Assembly (NCBI GenBank): GCA_001898385.1
Contig: MKTT01000121.1
Coordinates: forward strand, 1-56,642
Source: Planctomycetales bacterium 71-10
GTDB lineage: Bacteria; Planctomycetota; Planctomycetia; Isosphaerales; Isosphaeraceae
Reading direction: 5' to 3'
DNA length: 56,642 bases
A program made the position numbers and the translations under genes. The notes under the pieces were generated by a model. The model was not told where the DNA came from. It saw only the letters and a list, made by a program, of their open reading frames with translations, and did no database searches. Numbering within the stretch: position 1 is the stretch's first letter; every line of letters starts with the position of its first letter. Positions 8,438-16,178 of the stretch are shown one piece after another.

Positions 8438-9073
8438 ATGGACACGAAGGCGCACTGGGATCGGGTCTATGAATCCAGAGGTCCGACCGAGGTGAGTTGG
8501 TACGAGCCCCATCTCCGCACCTCGCTGGACCTGATCGCCCGCACGGGGGTCGCCCCCGACGCCCGGATCATCGACGTGGGAGGTGGGGCCTCGACCCTCG
8601 TGGACGATCTCCTGCACGGCGGGTACAGGGGCGTCACGGTCCTGGACGTCTCGGACAAGGCTCTGGCCGGTGCGAAGGCTCGGCTCGGCGCACGGGCGGG
8701 GGACGTGGCCTGGATTGAAGGGGACGTGACACAGGCCGTCCTTTTACGGCGGGGCTACGACGTGTGGCACGACCGGGCGGTCTTCCACTTCCTGACCGAC
8801 GCCGCCGACCGACGGGCCTACGTCGGGGCCGTGCGGCAGGCGCTCAGGCAGGGTGGCCATGTGATCATCGCCACGTTCAGCCCGGCGGGGCCGACACAGT
8901 GCAGCGGGCTGCCGGTCGTCCGGTACGGGCCGGAGGATTTGGCCCGTGAATTCGGCGAGGGATTTGTGCTCTTGGAGTCACGGTCGGAGGGACACCACAC
9001 CCCGAAGGGCGAGGTTCAGCACTTCATCTACGCCCGCTTCCAGAAGTCAGAAGATGAACTCCCGGCCGCCTGA
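8438..9073 (+). CDS. Class I SAM-dependent methyltransferase
   Basis: A 211-residue Rossmann methyltransferase. Motif I is RIIDVGGGASTLVDDLL, followed by VTVLDVSDKALAGAKARL, DVTQAVL, YDVWHDRAVFHFL and the post-motif strand GGHVIIATFSPAGP. The N-terminus MDTKAHWDRVYESRGPTEVS is typical of a subfamily often found beside sulfur and metal genes. The substrate is unknown; a thiol or metalloid acceptor would fit the location as last gene of the sulfide operon. The ATG at 8438 stands 35 bp after the SQR stop with CCGGAGG upstream. Confidence 0.85.
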   Translation: MDTKAHWDRVYESRGPTEVSWYEPHLRTSLDLIARTGVAPDARIIDVGGGASTLVDDLLHGGYRGVTVLDVSDKALAGAKARLGARAGDVAWIEGDVTQAVLLRRGYDVWHDRAVFHFLTDAADRRAYVGAVRQALRQGGHVIIATFSPAGPTQCSGLPVVRYGPEDLAREFGEGFVLLESRSEGHHTPKGEVQHFIYARFQKSEDELPAA

Positions 9074-9316
9074 TGCGCTCCAACGGATCGCAACCGCCGG
9101 AGATGAGAGTCCGATTCGTCCTCGCCGAATCAAGGGCTCGGGTCGTTGTGTAGCCCGTCGGACGTCCTCGCTGTTGTCATCGGTTTCTTCAGGTCGGGGC
9201 CGCTCGGGCGTGAACTTTACGGCCGTCGATGAGCCGAGCCGGGCCGACGAGCGAGGGCGAAGATGCACGATTTTGGTAGAGTCTCCCAGGGGAGATGCGC
9301 CCTCCGAGAGTTTCGC

Positions 9317-9658
9317 ATGCAGCACCTCACGTCGGTCGTCCGCTCGGTCTCACTGTTCGTCGTCGCCGGGGTCTGCGAGATCGGCGGCGGGTGGCTCATG
9401 TGGAAGTCCATCAAGGACGGGCGTCCCGCCTGGTGGGGCGTACTCGGCGGCCTGGTGCTGATCCTCTACGGGATCATCCCCACCCTCCAGGCGAGTCACT
9501 TCGGGCGCATCTACGCCGTGCACGGCGGGTTCTTCATCGTGCTGGCATTGCTCTAGGGTTGGGGCATCGACGGCGATCGTCCCGACAAGGCCGACGTGAT
9601 CGGTGCGTCTATCGCCCTGGTCGGCGTCGTGGTCATGATGGACCGGCCGATGAGGTGA
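9317..9658 (+). pseudogene. ynfA: ynfA-like (UPF0060) small membrane protein with in-frame stop
   Basis: The reading from 9317 gives a YnfA/UPF0060 protein: FVVAGVCEIGGGWLMWKS, GVLGGLVLILYGIIPTLQ, FGRIYAVHGGFFIVLALL. There a TAG at 9554-9556 stops translation after 79 codons. The same frame continues beyond the stop with GWGIDGDRPDKADVIG and ASIALVGVVVMM to a TGA at 9656. That is exactly the missing fourth membrane helix of the ~110-residue family, where a tryptophan codon is expected at the stop. So a single TGG-to-TAG change has removed the last helix. Its 3' end overlaps the converging transporter gene. A functional short form cannot be excluded but seems unlikely. Confidence 0.75.
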
Positions 9659-10808
9659 CGGCTTCAGCCTCGAAACGTGGCCGCACGCCCCGAATTCGCA
9701 CCGAGGGGCCTGGGCCTCCGGCTCCCCGGCCACCGACTCCATCGCCGCCGGGGTCCGTCCCCGCCCTGCGGAGCAACGCATCGACGCAGCCGGCGACGAG
9801 GTGCTGCGTCAGGTTGTAGACGATGATCGGCAGCATCACCATCGGCTGCGATCCCAGGGCGAGCGAGGCGAGGACGAGTCCGGTCCCGTTGTTGTTCATC
9901 CCCAGCCCGAACATCAGGGCGGCACGCTGGCCCCGGTCGGCACGGAGGAGGCGACCGAGCACGTAACCGGCTGAGAACGTCACGACGCAGAGCCCGGTGA
10001 CGAAGGTCAGGATGATCCCGAGGAAGTCCCAATCGGGGTGCCCGAGCGCCTGGGGCAGGCAGGAGGAGGCATTGGCGTAGCAGAGCACCAGGAGCGTCAC
10101 CGGGGCGATGACCTTCAGGTGCCGACCGACCGCCTCGGCCCGCCCCTCGCCCAGGGCGGAGCGGGCCACGATCCCCAGCAGGGACGGGAGGAGGACCCAG
10201 GCCGCCAGGAAGGCCCCGGTGTCCCGGTCGGCCAGGTGGTGCAGTTCGACCCCGTAGCGGCCCGGTGCGATCGACCCGAGGGCGTGCAGCGAGGCGGGGG
10301 TCGTCAGCGGGCTCAGGAGCGTCGATCCCAGCACCAGCCCGAGGCTGAGGGCCATGTCGCCGTCGGCGGCCTGCGCCCAGCCCGTGGACGACCCGGCGAT
10401 CGGCATGGCCGTGACGAGGGCCAGCCCGACCAGGACGACCGCCGCCTCGTCGGGGTTGTGCCACGCCCTCAGGGCGGGGACCATCACGGCCAGGAAGATC
10501 AGGGGGACGGCCAGGTTCGTCGCCAACCCGGCCAGGATCACTCCGGGGCGGCGGGCCATCTGCCCGACCCGTGCGACCCCGACTTTCATCCCGGCGTTGA
10601 ACAGGAGGAGGGAGAGCAAGAGCTTCGGGATGGTCATCGTGATCCGCCCGAGCGGCGACCCGACGTCCAGGACCTCGGCGTCCTTGATCCAGAGGCCCAA
10701 CGCCGGGAAGGCGGCGGCCAGCCCGTAGCTCACGACGATCAGCTTGAGGAGGTGGCGGTGCAGGAATTCCGACACGACGTACGAACGGCCCGTCCTTGCG
10801 CTCATCAT
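9633..10808 (-). CDS. Sodium/bile-acid symporter (SBF)-like transporter
   Basis: A 391-residue inner-membrane protein with about ten hydrophobic segments. Motifs of the SBF-like fold are visible: LLLSLLLFNAGMKVG, VTAMPIAGSSTGWAQAADGD, LGLVLGSTLLSPLTTP, LVLCYANASSCLPQAL, FGLGMNNNGTGLVLASLAL. The substrate is unknown; relatives carry organic anions or arsenite, and the location beside sulfur and metal genes suggests an oxyanion or organic acid. The paired ATGs at 10808/10805 are the most likely start; an upstream ATG at 10874 would add a basic N-terminus. It is convergent with the ynfA pseudogene, and its promoter region holds a 36-bp palindrome. Confidence 0.85.
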   Translation of the reverse strand: MMSARTGRSYVVSEFLHRHLLKLIVVSYGLAAAFPALGLWIKDAEVLDVGSPLGRITMTIPKLLLSLLLFNAGMKVGVARVGQMARRPGVILAGLATNLAVPLIFLAVMVPALRAWHNPDEAAVVLVGLALVTAMPIAGSSTGWAQAADGDMALSLGLVLGSTLLSPLTTPASLHALGSIAPGRYGVELHHLADRDTGAFLAAWVLLPSLLGIVARSALGEGRAEAVGRHLKVIAPVTLLVLCYANASSCLPQALGHPDWDFLGIILTFVTGLCVVTFSAGYVLGRLLRADRGQRAALMFGLGMNNNGTGLVLASLALGSQPMVMLPIIVYNLTQHLVAGCVDALLRRAGTDPGGDGVGGRGAGGPGPSVRIRGVRPRFEAEAVTSSAGPS

Positions 10809-10893
10809 TCCGGCCCTCGATCCCTGGAAAGGTACGACGAGGAGGCTAGCCTCCCCACGCCGGTAAGAGTACATGGCGGCCGTGAGATGACCG

Positions 10894-10929
10894 TGAGCGG
10901 GGGATAAGAACGTTCTTATCCCCCGCTCA
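10894..10929. promoter_or_regulatory. 36-bp perfect palindrome between divergent genes
   Basis: TGAGCGGGGGATAAGAAC is followed directly by its exact reverse complement with no loop. It lies between the divergent transporter gene (minus) and the PepSY-like gene (plus), so it cannot be a 3' terminator for either. Operator for a dimeric or tetrameric regulator is the simplest reading; the two-component system encoded just downstream is one candidate. The AT-rich centre (ATAAGAACGTTCTTAT) could be the core recognised. Confidence 0.7.
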
Positions 10930-11032
10930 TCGTCCCCTCATGGGCGTCGTTTACCCTTATGACCGGGAGCAGGGAGGGAGATCAGCCCGAGCGGGGCCGT
11001 CGCCCCGCTCCCTCAATTTGAAGGAGATGTCG

Positions 11033-11527
11033 ATGAATCTCGCCGACGCCGCCCGAGTGTTCGCCCTCCTGGGCCTGGTCGCCTTCGTGCCCGTCGTCCG
11101 TGCCGGCGAGGAGAAGGTCCCGCTGAAGGACGTGCCCATGGCCGTCCTCGATGCGGTGAAGGCCAGGTTCCCCGCCGCCGAATTGAAGGAGGCGGCCAGG
11201 GAGACGGAGGACGAGAGGACGACCTACGAGGTCGCCCTCAAGCAAGCGGGCAAGGCCGTCGATGTCGCACTGACGGACGAAGGCGAGATCACCGAGGTCG
11301 AGACGGAACTCGCCGCCAAGGATCTGCCCAAGGCGGTGGCCTCGGCGATCGAAACCAAGTTTCCCAAGTCCACGATCAAGGGGGCCGAGGAGATCGTCGA
11401 GTTCGAGGGCGACAAGCAGACGAGGAGCTTCGAGGTCCTCCTGGAGACGTGGGCGAGGAAGCCGGTCGAGGTGAAGCTCTCGCCCGAGGGCAAGATCGTG
11501 AAGGAGGAGGAAGACGACGAGAGTTGA
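11033..11527 (+). CDS. Exported PepSY-like protein
   Basis: A 164-residue protein with a signal peptide ending near RAGEEK and two PepSY-like repeats. Repeat one: VPMAVLDAVKARFPAAELKE ... YEVALKQAGKAVDVALTDEG. Repeat two: LPKAVASAIETKFPKSTIKG ... SFEVLLETWARKPVEVKLSP. The C-terminus is strongly acidic (KEEEDDES). PepSY-like exported proteins are often encoded beside metal-responsive two-component systems, as here. AAGGAG at 11021 fits the ATG at 11033 (6-bp spacing) better than the ATG at 11027. It is probably the first gene of an operon with the regulator and sensor. Confidence 0.8.
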   Translation: MNLADAARVFALLGLVAFVPVVRAGEEKVPLKDVPMAVLDAVKARFPAAELKEAARETEDERTTYEVALKQAGKAVDVALTDEGEITEVETELAAKDLPKAVASAIETKFPKSTIKGAEEIVEFEGDKQTRSFEVLLETWARKPVEVKLSPEGKIVKEEEDDES

Positions 11528-11663
11528 TTCGAGCGGCATCGGGACGGCCCGCCGGCTCAAGGGTGTTGGGCGACGGGCCGTCGAGCATAGAATCACATCC
11601 GAAGTCGGGGGAGTCGGGAGAGTTCGCCCGAATCCCTGCTGTCGTGGCATCGGTTGGGAAATC

Positions 11664-12359
11664 ATGGGCATCCGCATCCTGTTGGTCGAGGACGACGAGG
11701 AGATCGCCGATTTCGTCGTGCGTGGGCTCCGTGAGGAGGGCTACACCGTCGAGCACGCCGCCGACGGCGACGACGGCTGGCTCGCCCTCCAGAACGGCCC
11801 ATGGGACGTGGTCATCCTCGACTGGTGGTTGCCGAAGCCGGACGGGCTGACGCTCCTGCGGAGGTTTCGCCAGGCCGGTCATGAGTCGCCGGTCCTCTTC
11901 CTCACGGCCAGGGATGCGGTCTCCGACAAGGTGCGGGGCCTGGACGAGGGGGCCGACGACTACCTCTGCAAGCCGTTCGATTACGAGGAACTGCTGGCCC
12001 GTGTCCGTGCCCTGGCACGACGCCAGGCGAAGTCCACCGGCACCATGCTCGCCCACTCCGACGTGCGGATCGACCTGACGACGCACCGGGCCGAGCGTGC
12101 CGGGCGGCGGCTCGACCTGACGGCCAAGGAGCAGGCCCTCCTGGTCTTCTTCCTCCGCCACCCCGATGAGGTGCTCTCCCGGACCCGGATCTACGAGCAC
12201 GTCTGGGACGAGCGGTACGACGGGATCTCGAACACGCTGGAATACCACGTCATGGAAGTGCGGCGCAAGCTGGAGGCCCACGGACCCCGGCTCATCCACA
12301 CGCTGAGGGGGCGGGGCTACCTCTTCGGCGAGCGTGCCGACGTGGGGGCGATCCCATGA
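11664..12359 (+). CDS. OmpR/PhoB-type response regulator
   Basis: A 231-residue response regulator. The receiver domain has the acidic pair VEDDEE, the phosphorylatable aspartate in VVILDWWLPKPDG (D53), the threonine in LFLTARD and the lysine in LCKPFDYEELLARV. The winged-helix output domain covers roughly residues 125-225 with LDLTAKEQALLVFFLRHPDE and LIHTLRGRGYLF. It is most similar in style to CusR/CopR-type regulators. Its TGA overlaps the ATG of the kinase (ATGA). With copper-storage and metal genes just downstream, a metal-stress response is likely but inferred. Confidence 0.95.
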   Translation: MGIRILLVEDDEEIADFVVRGLREEGYTVEHAADGDDGWLALQNGPWDVVILDWWLPKPDGLTLLRRFRQAGHESPVLFLTARDAVSDKVRGLDEGADDYLCKPFDYEELLARVRALARRQAKSTGTMLAHSDVRIDLTTHRAERAGRRLDLTAKEQALLVFFLRHPDEVLSRTRIYEHVWDERYDGISNTLEYHVMEVRRKLEAHGPRLIHTLRGRGYLFGERADVGAIP

Positions 12360-13873
12360 GGCTGAGCACCCGGCTCTCGCTCTTCTTCCTGGGCACGGTG
12401 GCCCTGATCCTGGTGGGGTTCTCGGCGGCCCTCTACGGGGCGGCGTCGAAGTATCTCCACCGCCAGGCCGACGAGCGGCTGGAGGCCGCCCTCAACACGC
12501 TGGTCGCCGCCGCCGAGGTCAACGAGAACGGCGTGGAGTGGGAGCCGGAAGAGCGGCGGCTCTCGTTCGGACGGCGCACCGTCGAGGGGCAATTCCTCTG
12601 GGTCGTCTGCGACGGGCAGGGTCGTCGCATCGACGGCTCGACGCCGACCGCCTCGGACCCTTCGTGGCGGGAGACGATCTCGACGGCCAAGATTTCCACC
12701 CGCCCGAGGCGGGTGGAGGACCGGGAGGGGCGGCCCTGGAGGGTCATGGCCCGACGCCTGGAGGCACCCCATGGGGCCATCAGCGCCACGGAGCCCGGTC
12801 CCGGCCCCAGTGCGGGCGGCCCGAGGATGTACGAAGCCCTGGTCCTTGGTGCCGGCGTCTCGCTCTCCGGGGTCCGGGAGACGCTATTCAACCTCGCCAT
12901 CCTGCTGGCGGCCCTGTCCTGCGGGACCTGGACGCTGGCCCTGCTCGCAGGCGGGCGTCTCTGCCTCCGTGCCCTGCGGCCCTTGACCGAGATGGCCGAG
13001 GCCGCACACGCCATCGCCGGCCAAGACTTCGACGAGCGGCTCCCGGCCCCCGCCACGGGGGACGAGCTGGAGGAGCTTGGCCGGGCCTTCAACGGGCTGC
13101 TCGGACGCCGACACGAGGCGCACGAGCGGCAACGCCGTTTCACCGGAGACGCCTCACACCAGCTTCGCACACCGCTGACGGCCATGCAGGGCCAGGTGGA
13201 TTTGGCCTTGCGGCATGTGCGATCGGTGGGGGAATACCAGCGAGTCCTTTCGGTCGTCCAGGTCAAAACCCGGCACCTGCGTCGGATCGTCGAGGCCCTC
13301 CTCTTCCTGGCCCGTGCGGACGCCGAGTCGCAACGTCCAACGCTCGAACTCATCGAACTTTCCAGATGGCTGGAAGAACACATGAGGGCCTGGCCCGGTC
13401 CCCGATCGGCGGACTTGCGCCTCGATTCCTGCGGAGTGGGGCCGGTCTGGGTCCGTGCCCACCCGACGCTGCTCGGGGAGTTGCTGGACAACCTGCTCGA
13501 CAACGCCTGCAAGTACAGCGAGCCGGGGACGCCAGTCGTCGTCCGTGCGGGGCGGGAAGGCGGAACCGCCCGGCTCGCCGTCGAGGACAGCGGAGTCGGG
13601 ATCGAGCCGGCGGAGGTCTCGCAGGTCATCCAGCCCTTTTACCGCACCCCTCAGGCGAGATTCCGGGACGCCAAGGGCCTGGGCCTGGGGCTGTCCGTGG
13701 CCTCTCGCATCGCCGAAACCTTCGCCGGTCGCCTGGACGTGGAGAGCCGCCCAGGTCGAGGGAGTACGTTCTCGCTCATCGTGCCATGCGAAGAGCCGCC
13801 TCGCCAGGTTGGCTCGTCAGAGGACGGGGAGTCGATCGACGTGAGTGCCCCTCCACGCCGAATCCCGAGTTGA
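12356..13873 (+). CDS. Sensor histidine kinase, partner of the preceding regulator
   Basis: A 505-residue membrane kinase. TM1 is near residues 6-28 and TM2 near 180-205; between them is a periplasmic sensor of about 150 residues. A HAMP segment follows (RALRPLTEMAEAAHAIAG), then the dimerisation box FTGDASHQLRTPLTAM with phospho-histidine H268, and the ATPase domain with LLDNLLDNACKYS, VEDSGVGI and GLGLGLSVASRIAE. Architecture and the four-residue overlap with the regulator match CusS-like kinases. The periplasmic domain has no obvious metal-binding cluster, so the signal is unknown. Confidence 0.95.
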   Translation: MRLSTRLSLFFLGTVALILVGFSAALYGAASKYLHRQADERLEAALNTLVAAAEVNENGVEWEPEERRLSFGRRTVEGQFLWVVCDGQGRRIDGSTPTASDPSWRETISTAKISTRPRRVEDREGRPWRVMARRLEAPHGAISATEPGPGPSAGGPRMYEALVLGAGVSLSGVRETLFNLAILLAALSCGTWTLALLAGGRLCLRALRPLTEMAEAAHAIAGQDFDERLPAPATGDELEELGRAFNGLLGRRHEAHERQRRFTGDASHQLRTPLTAMQGQVDLALRHVRSVGEYQRVLSVVQVKTRHLRRIVEALLFLARADAESQRPTLELIELSRWLEEHMRAWPGPRSADLRLDSCGVGPVWVRAHPTLLGELLDNLLDNACKYSEPGTPVVVRAGREGGTARLAVEDSGVGIEPAEVSQVIQPFYRTPQARFRDAKGLGLGLSVASRIAETFAGRLDVESRPGRGSTFSLIVPCEEPPRQVGSSEDGESIDVSAPPRRIPS

Positions 13874-14136
13874 TCTTCGGGCGCTAATCCTACGGGAGGA
13901 TCGCCGACTACAACCAGTGCCATGACAACGGCGGGCTCCCCCGGCCGCACCGGCACACCCGGTTCGGCGGGGACACGTACTACGGCCAGGGGCTCACGGC
14001 TTCCGCCCCACGGGCAAACGCCGACGCCCGACGAGTTAGAGAGCGACGACGGCAGGCAGAACCGGAGCTAGTCCCCACCCACCCCTCACTCCGATCCGCC
14101 CTGGGAGGGACTGAATCCTCCCGGTTCTTAAACGAC
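13874..14136. other. Intergenic region, no gene seen
   Basis: This gap between the kinase and the convergent metal-protein genes has no convincing coding frame. One forward frame reads YGRIADYNQCHDNGGLPR and on to THPSLRSALGG without a start codon; it may be a decayed gene remnant but I do not recognise it. It ends at the hairpin at 14137. Confidence 0.4.
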
Positions 14137-14165
14137 CCCGCCCCTCGACGAGTGCGAGGGGCGGG
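14137..14165. terminator. Bidirectional hairpin terminator
   Basis: An 11-bp GC stem (CCCGCCCCTCG / CGAGGGGCGGG) with a 7-nt loop lies between converging genes. The plus strand continues TCTTCTC; the minus strand continues with TCGTTTAAG. It can end both the kinase transcript and the transcript of the Csp-like gene, although neither T-tract is perfect. Confidence 0.65.
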
Positions 14166-14196
14166 TCTTCTCGTCCTCAAGTCGCCGGGTGTCGGG

Positions 14197-14634
14197 TCAG
14201 CGAGCCCCGCCCATCTGGCGGCACATCTTCTCGCAGTCACGGCACGCCTTGACGCACTCCTTCATGATCTCGTCCTGATGCCCCTCGCACGCCGCCGCAC
14301 AGTCCCGGCAGGCGTCGGCGCACGCCTGGTGGGCGTACTTGGCCATCGGGCTACTGCGGGCGGTCAGCGTGGCCGTCAGGGCGCAGAACGCCTGGCAGTC
14401 CATCGCCGCCTCGTGGGCCTTGGCGTGATGCTCGGCGTGCTGCCCGCCGCCCTTTCGGAGTTCGGTCAGGCAGTGGTGGGCCGCCTCGTTGCAGACCTTG
14501 GCGCACTCGCCCAGGGTCTTGACGTGGCCGTCGTGCTCGTGCCCCTCGTGGTCGGCACGGGCGGTGCCCCCGCCCACGGCGGCCAGCCCCGCAGCCCCCG
14601 CACCCAGGACGCCCAGCAGTTCTCGACGATCCAT
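14197..14634 (-). CDS. Csp-like four-helix-bundle copper-binding protein
   Basis: A 145-residue protein with a signal-like N-terminus (MDRRELLGVLGAGAAGLAAV) followed by HEGHEHDGHVK and a helical, cysteine-lined body: LGECAKVCNEAAHHCLTEL, AMDCQAFCALTA, HQACADACRDCAAACEGH, MKECVKACRDCEKMCRQM. The CxxxC spacing along helices is the signature of copper-storage proteins (Csp, DUF326), which load Cu(I) into a four-helix bundle. The signal suggests a Csp1-like exported form. GAGGAG precedes the ATG at 14634. It lies downstream of the metallothionein-like gene on the same strand and ends at the hairpin at 14137. Confidence 0.88.
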   Translation of the reverse strand: MDRRELLGVLGAGAAGLAAVGGGTARADHEGHEHDGHVKTLGECAKVCNEAAHHCLTELRKGGGQHAEHHAKAHEAAMDCQAFCALTATLTARSSPMAKYAHQACADACRDCAAACEGHQDEIMKECVKACRDCEKMCRQMGGAR

Positions 14635-14771
14635 GATGATGATCTCCTCTTCGATGCCGTACAATCGGTCTGGGGCGGGCCGCACGCTGCGGACCGCTCC
14701 CGTGAGTGTCTGACCTTCGGGTTTCGACCGGGGCCGGTCCCCGAGCCACCGGGGGCCGGCCCTCCCGAGGA

Positions 14772-15242
14772 TCAGCGGACGACCGTCGCCTTGGCCTTGG
14801 CGACCTTGGCGGGCGACGTGCAGCAGGCGTTGCCGCCGCAGCAGTCGCAGCCCTTGTTCGACTTCGCCGTGCCCCCCTTGGCCGAGGCATCGCACGAGCA
14901 GGCCGGGCAGGAGCAGGCGTCACCGCAGCACGAGCAGGACACCTTGGCGACCGCTGCCGCCTTGACATCCATCTCGCAGCACGCCTTGGCCTCGGCGACC
15001 TTGGCCTCCTTGGTGGCGGTGGGCGTGCAGCAGGTCGCACCTCCGCAGCACTCGCAGCCCTTGCCCGTGACGCCCGCCTTGGCGGTCGCCTCGCAGGTGC
15101 AGGCCGGACAGGCGCACGCCTCGCCGCAGCAGGCGCACGCCGCCTTGGCGGCTTTCGTCTTCTCGGCGGCGGTCGCACCGACGCCCATCACGGCGGTCAG
15201 AGCCAAGGCCCCGACCATTCCCAGGATTCCACGACGATCCAT
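14772..15242 (-). CDS. Exported metallothionein-like protein with two cysteine repeats
   Basis: A 156-residue protein with a signal peptide (MDRRGILGMVGALALTAVMG) and 26 cysteines in two copies of one module. Module 1: CACCGEACACPACTCEA then GKGCECCGGATCC. Module 2: CSCCGDACSCPACSCDA then NKGCDCCGGNACC. A short linker with KACCEMDV lies between, and the tail is basic (KVAKAKATVVR). The CxCCGxxCxCPxCxC pattern resembles metallothioneins, but the length, the export signal and the exact duplication are unusual. Sequestration of Cu, Zn or Cd outside the cytoplasm is inferred. It is encoded next to the Csp-like copper protein on the same strand. Confidence 0.78.
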   Translation of the reverse strand: MDRRGILGMVGALALTAVMGVGATAAEKTKAAKAACACCGEACACPACTCEATAKAGVTGKGCECCGGATCCTPTATKEAKVAEAKACCEMDVKAAAVAKVSCSCCGDACSCPACSCDASAKGGTAKSNKGCDCCGGNACCTSPAKVAKAKATVVR

Positions 15243-15477
15243 TGGTTCTTCTCCCGACTGGATGACCTTGATGGCGGCCCCCGCACGATGCGAGCGGCTC
15301 GCCCCGCCCCCCGGACGACGGGGAGGGGGAGGACGACCCGCAGGGTGCGGATCGTCATCCTCGTCCCCGGCATCGGGACCGATCGGACCTCGATGCGTGG
15401 CGGCACGTCGGCCCGACGATTGGTCGGGGACGGACTGCGGACGCAGGAGGGCCGAAGACCTCGATGCGGGGGCGGTC

Positions 15478-15942
15478 TCAGATCAGGAGTCGGGAGTGCC
15501 GCAGGTAGAGGGGAGACCTCTGCGGTGGACTTTCCGTGGCCCAGGTCGGGCGGGTGATCGACCTGTGGGCGGCATCATGGGCCGCCTCGCCCTGGGCGAG
15601 GGCACGACCGGCATCGGTCTTCTCGCCCGTCGTCCGCCGACCCGACTTGGGTTCGGGGGCCTCGGATTGCCCCGAGCGGCAGGCGCAGCCGCCCCTCGGG
15701 AGGCTATCGCAGACCACATCGGCCTGGGCCGGGGCGACCCCTTGGGCCACGTCCGCCACGTCGGCATCGTGGGCGGAACCGCCCGAGGTCGGGGACTCGC
15801 AGCAGCCGCAGGCGGTGGAGCAGGCCCCGGAGCCCTCCACCATCATGGTGCAGGCCCTTGCCTCGCCCGTCACCGACAACGCCACGAGGAGCGCCGCCAG
15901 GGCGATCCACGGGCTTCGACGGCGTGAGTGGACGAGGGTCAT
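15478..15942 (-). CDS. Exported cysteine-containing hypothetical protein
   Basis: I do not recognise this 154-residue protein. It has a signal peptide (WIALAALLVALSVTGEARA) followed by ACTMMVEGSGACSTACGCCE, then DSLPRGGCACRSGQ and a hydrophilic C-terminal half ending YLRHSRLLI. The cysteine clusters suggest metal or thiol chemistry, in line with the metal genes on both sides. The ATG at 15942 gives a proper signal peptide; the in-frame ATG at 15975 is an alternative. A gap of about 230 bp separates it from the metallothionein-like gene. Confidence 0.6.
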   Translation of the reverse strand: MTLVHSRRRSPWIALAALLVALSVTGEARACTMMVEGSGACSTACGCCESPTSGGSAHDADVADVAQGVAPAQADVVCDSLPRGGCACRSGQSEAPEPKSGRRTTGEKTDAGRALAQGEAAHDAAHRSITRPTWATESPPQRSPLYLRHSRLLI

Positions 15943-16178
15943 GGTCGTTCCCGTGACGATGAGTCGATCCGACATGGATTGAACTCTTCCGAAACTCTAT
16001 GCGATCCGACGGCCGAAGACAAGGTGAACGGGGTGGGAGGCAGCCCCGACTCCATCGCCGTCGGTTCCACGGCCGTGTCGGTCGTCCTCCGACTTCGCAC
16101 GCCTCGCCGCCGACGCACGGGATGGGCCCCGCCCCGAGGGTAAGCTCTAGTAACCCGGCCTTTGCATCCGCCCCGTCC

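Noticed and set aside
10894..10929. Reading the palindrome as a rho-independent terminator
   Set aside because: It lies between divergent genes, has no loop, and is not followed by a T-tract in either direction.
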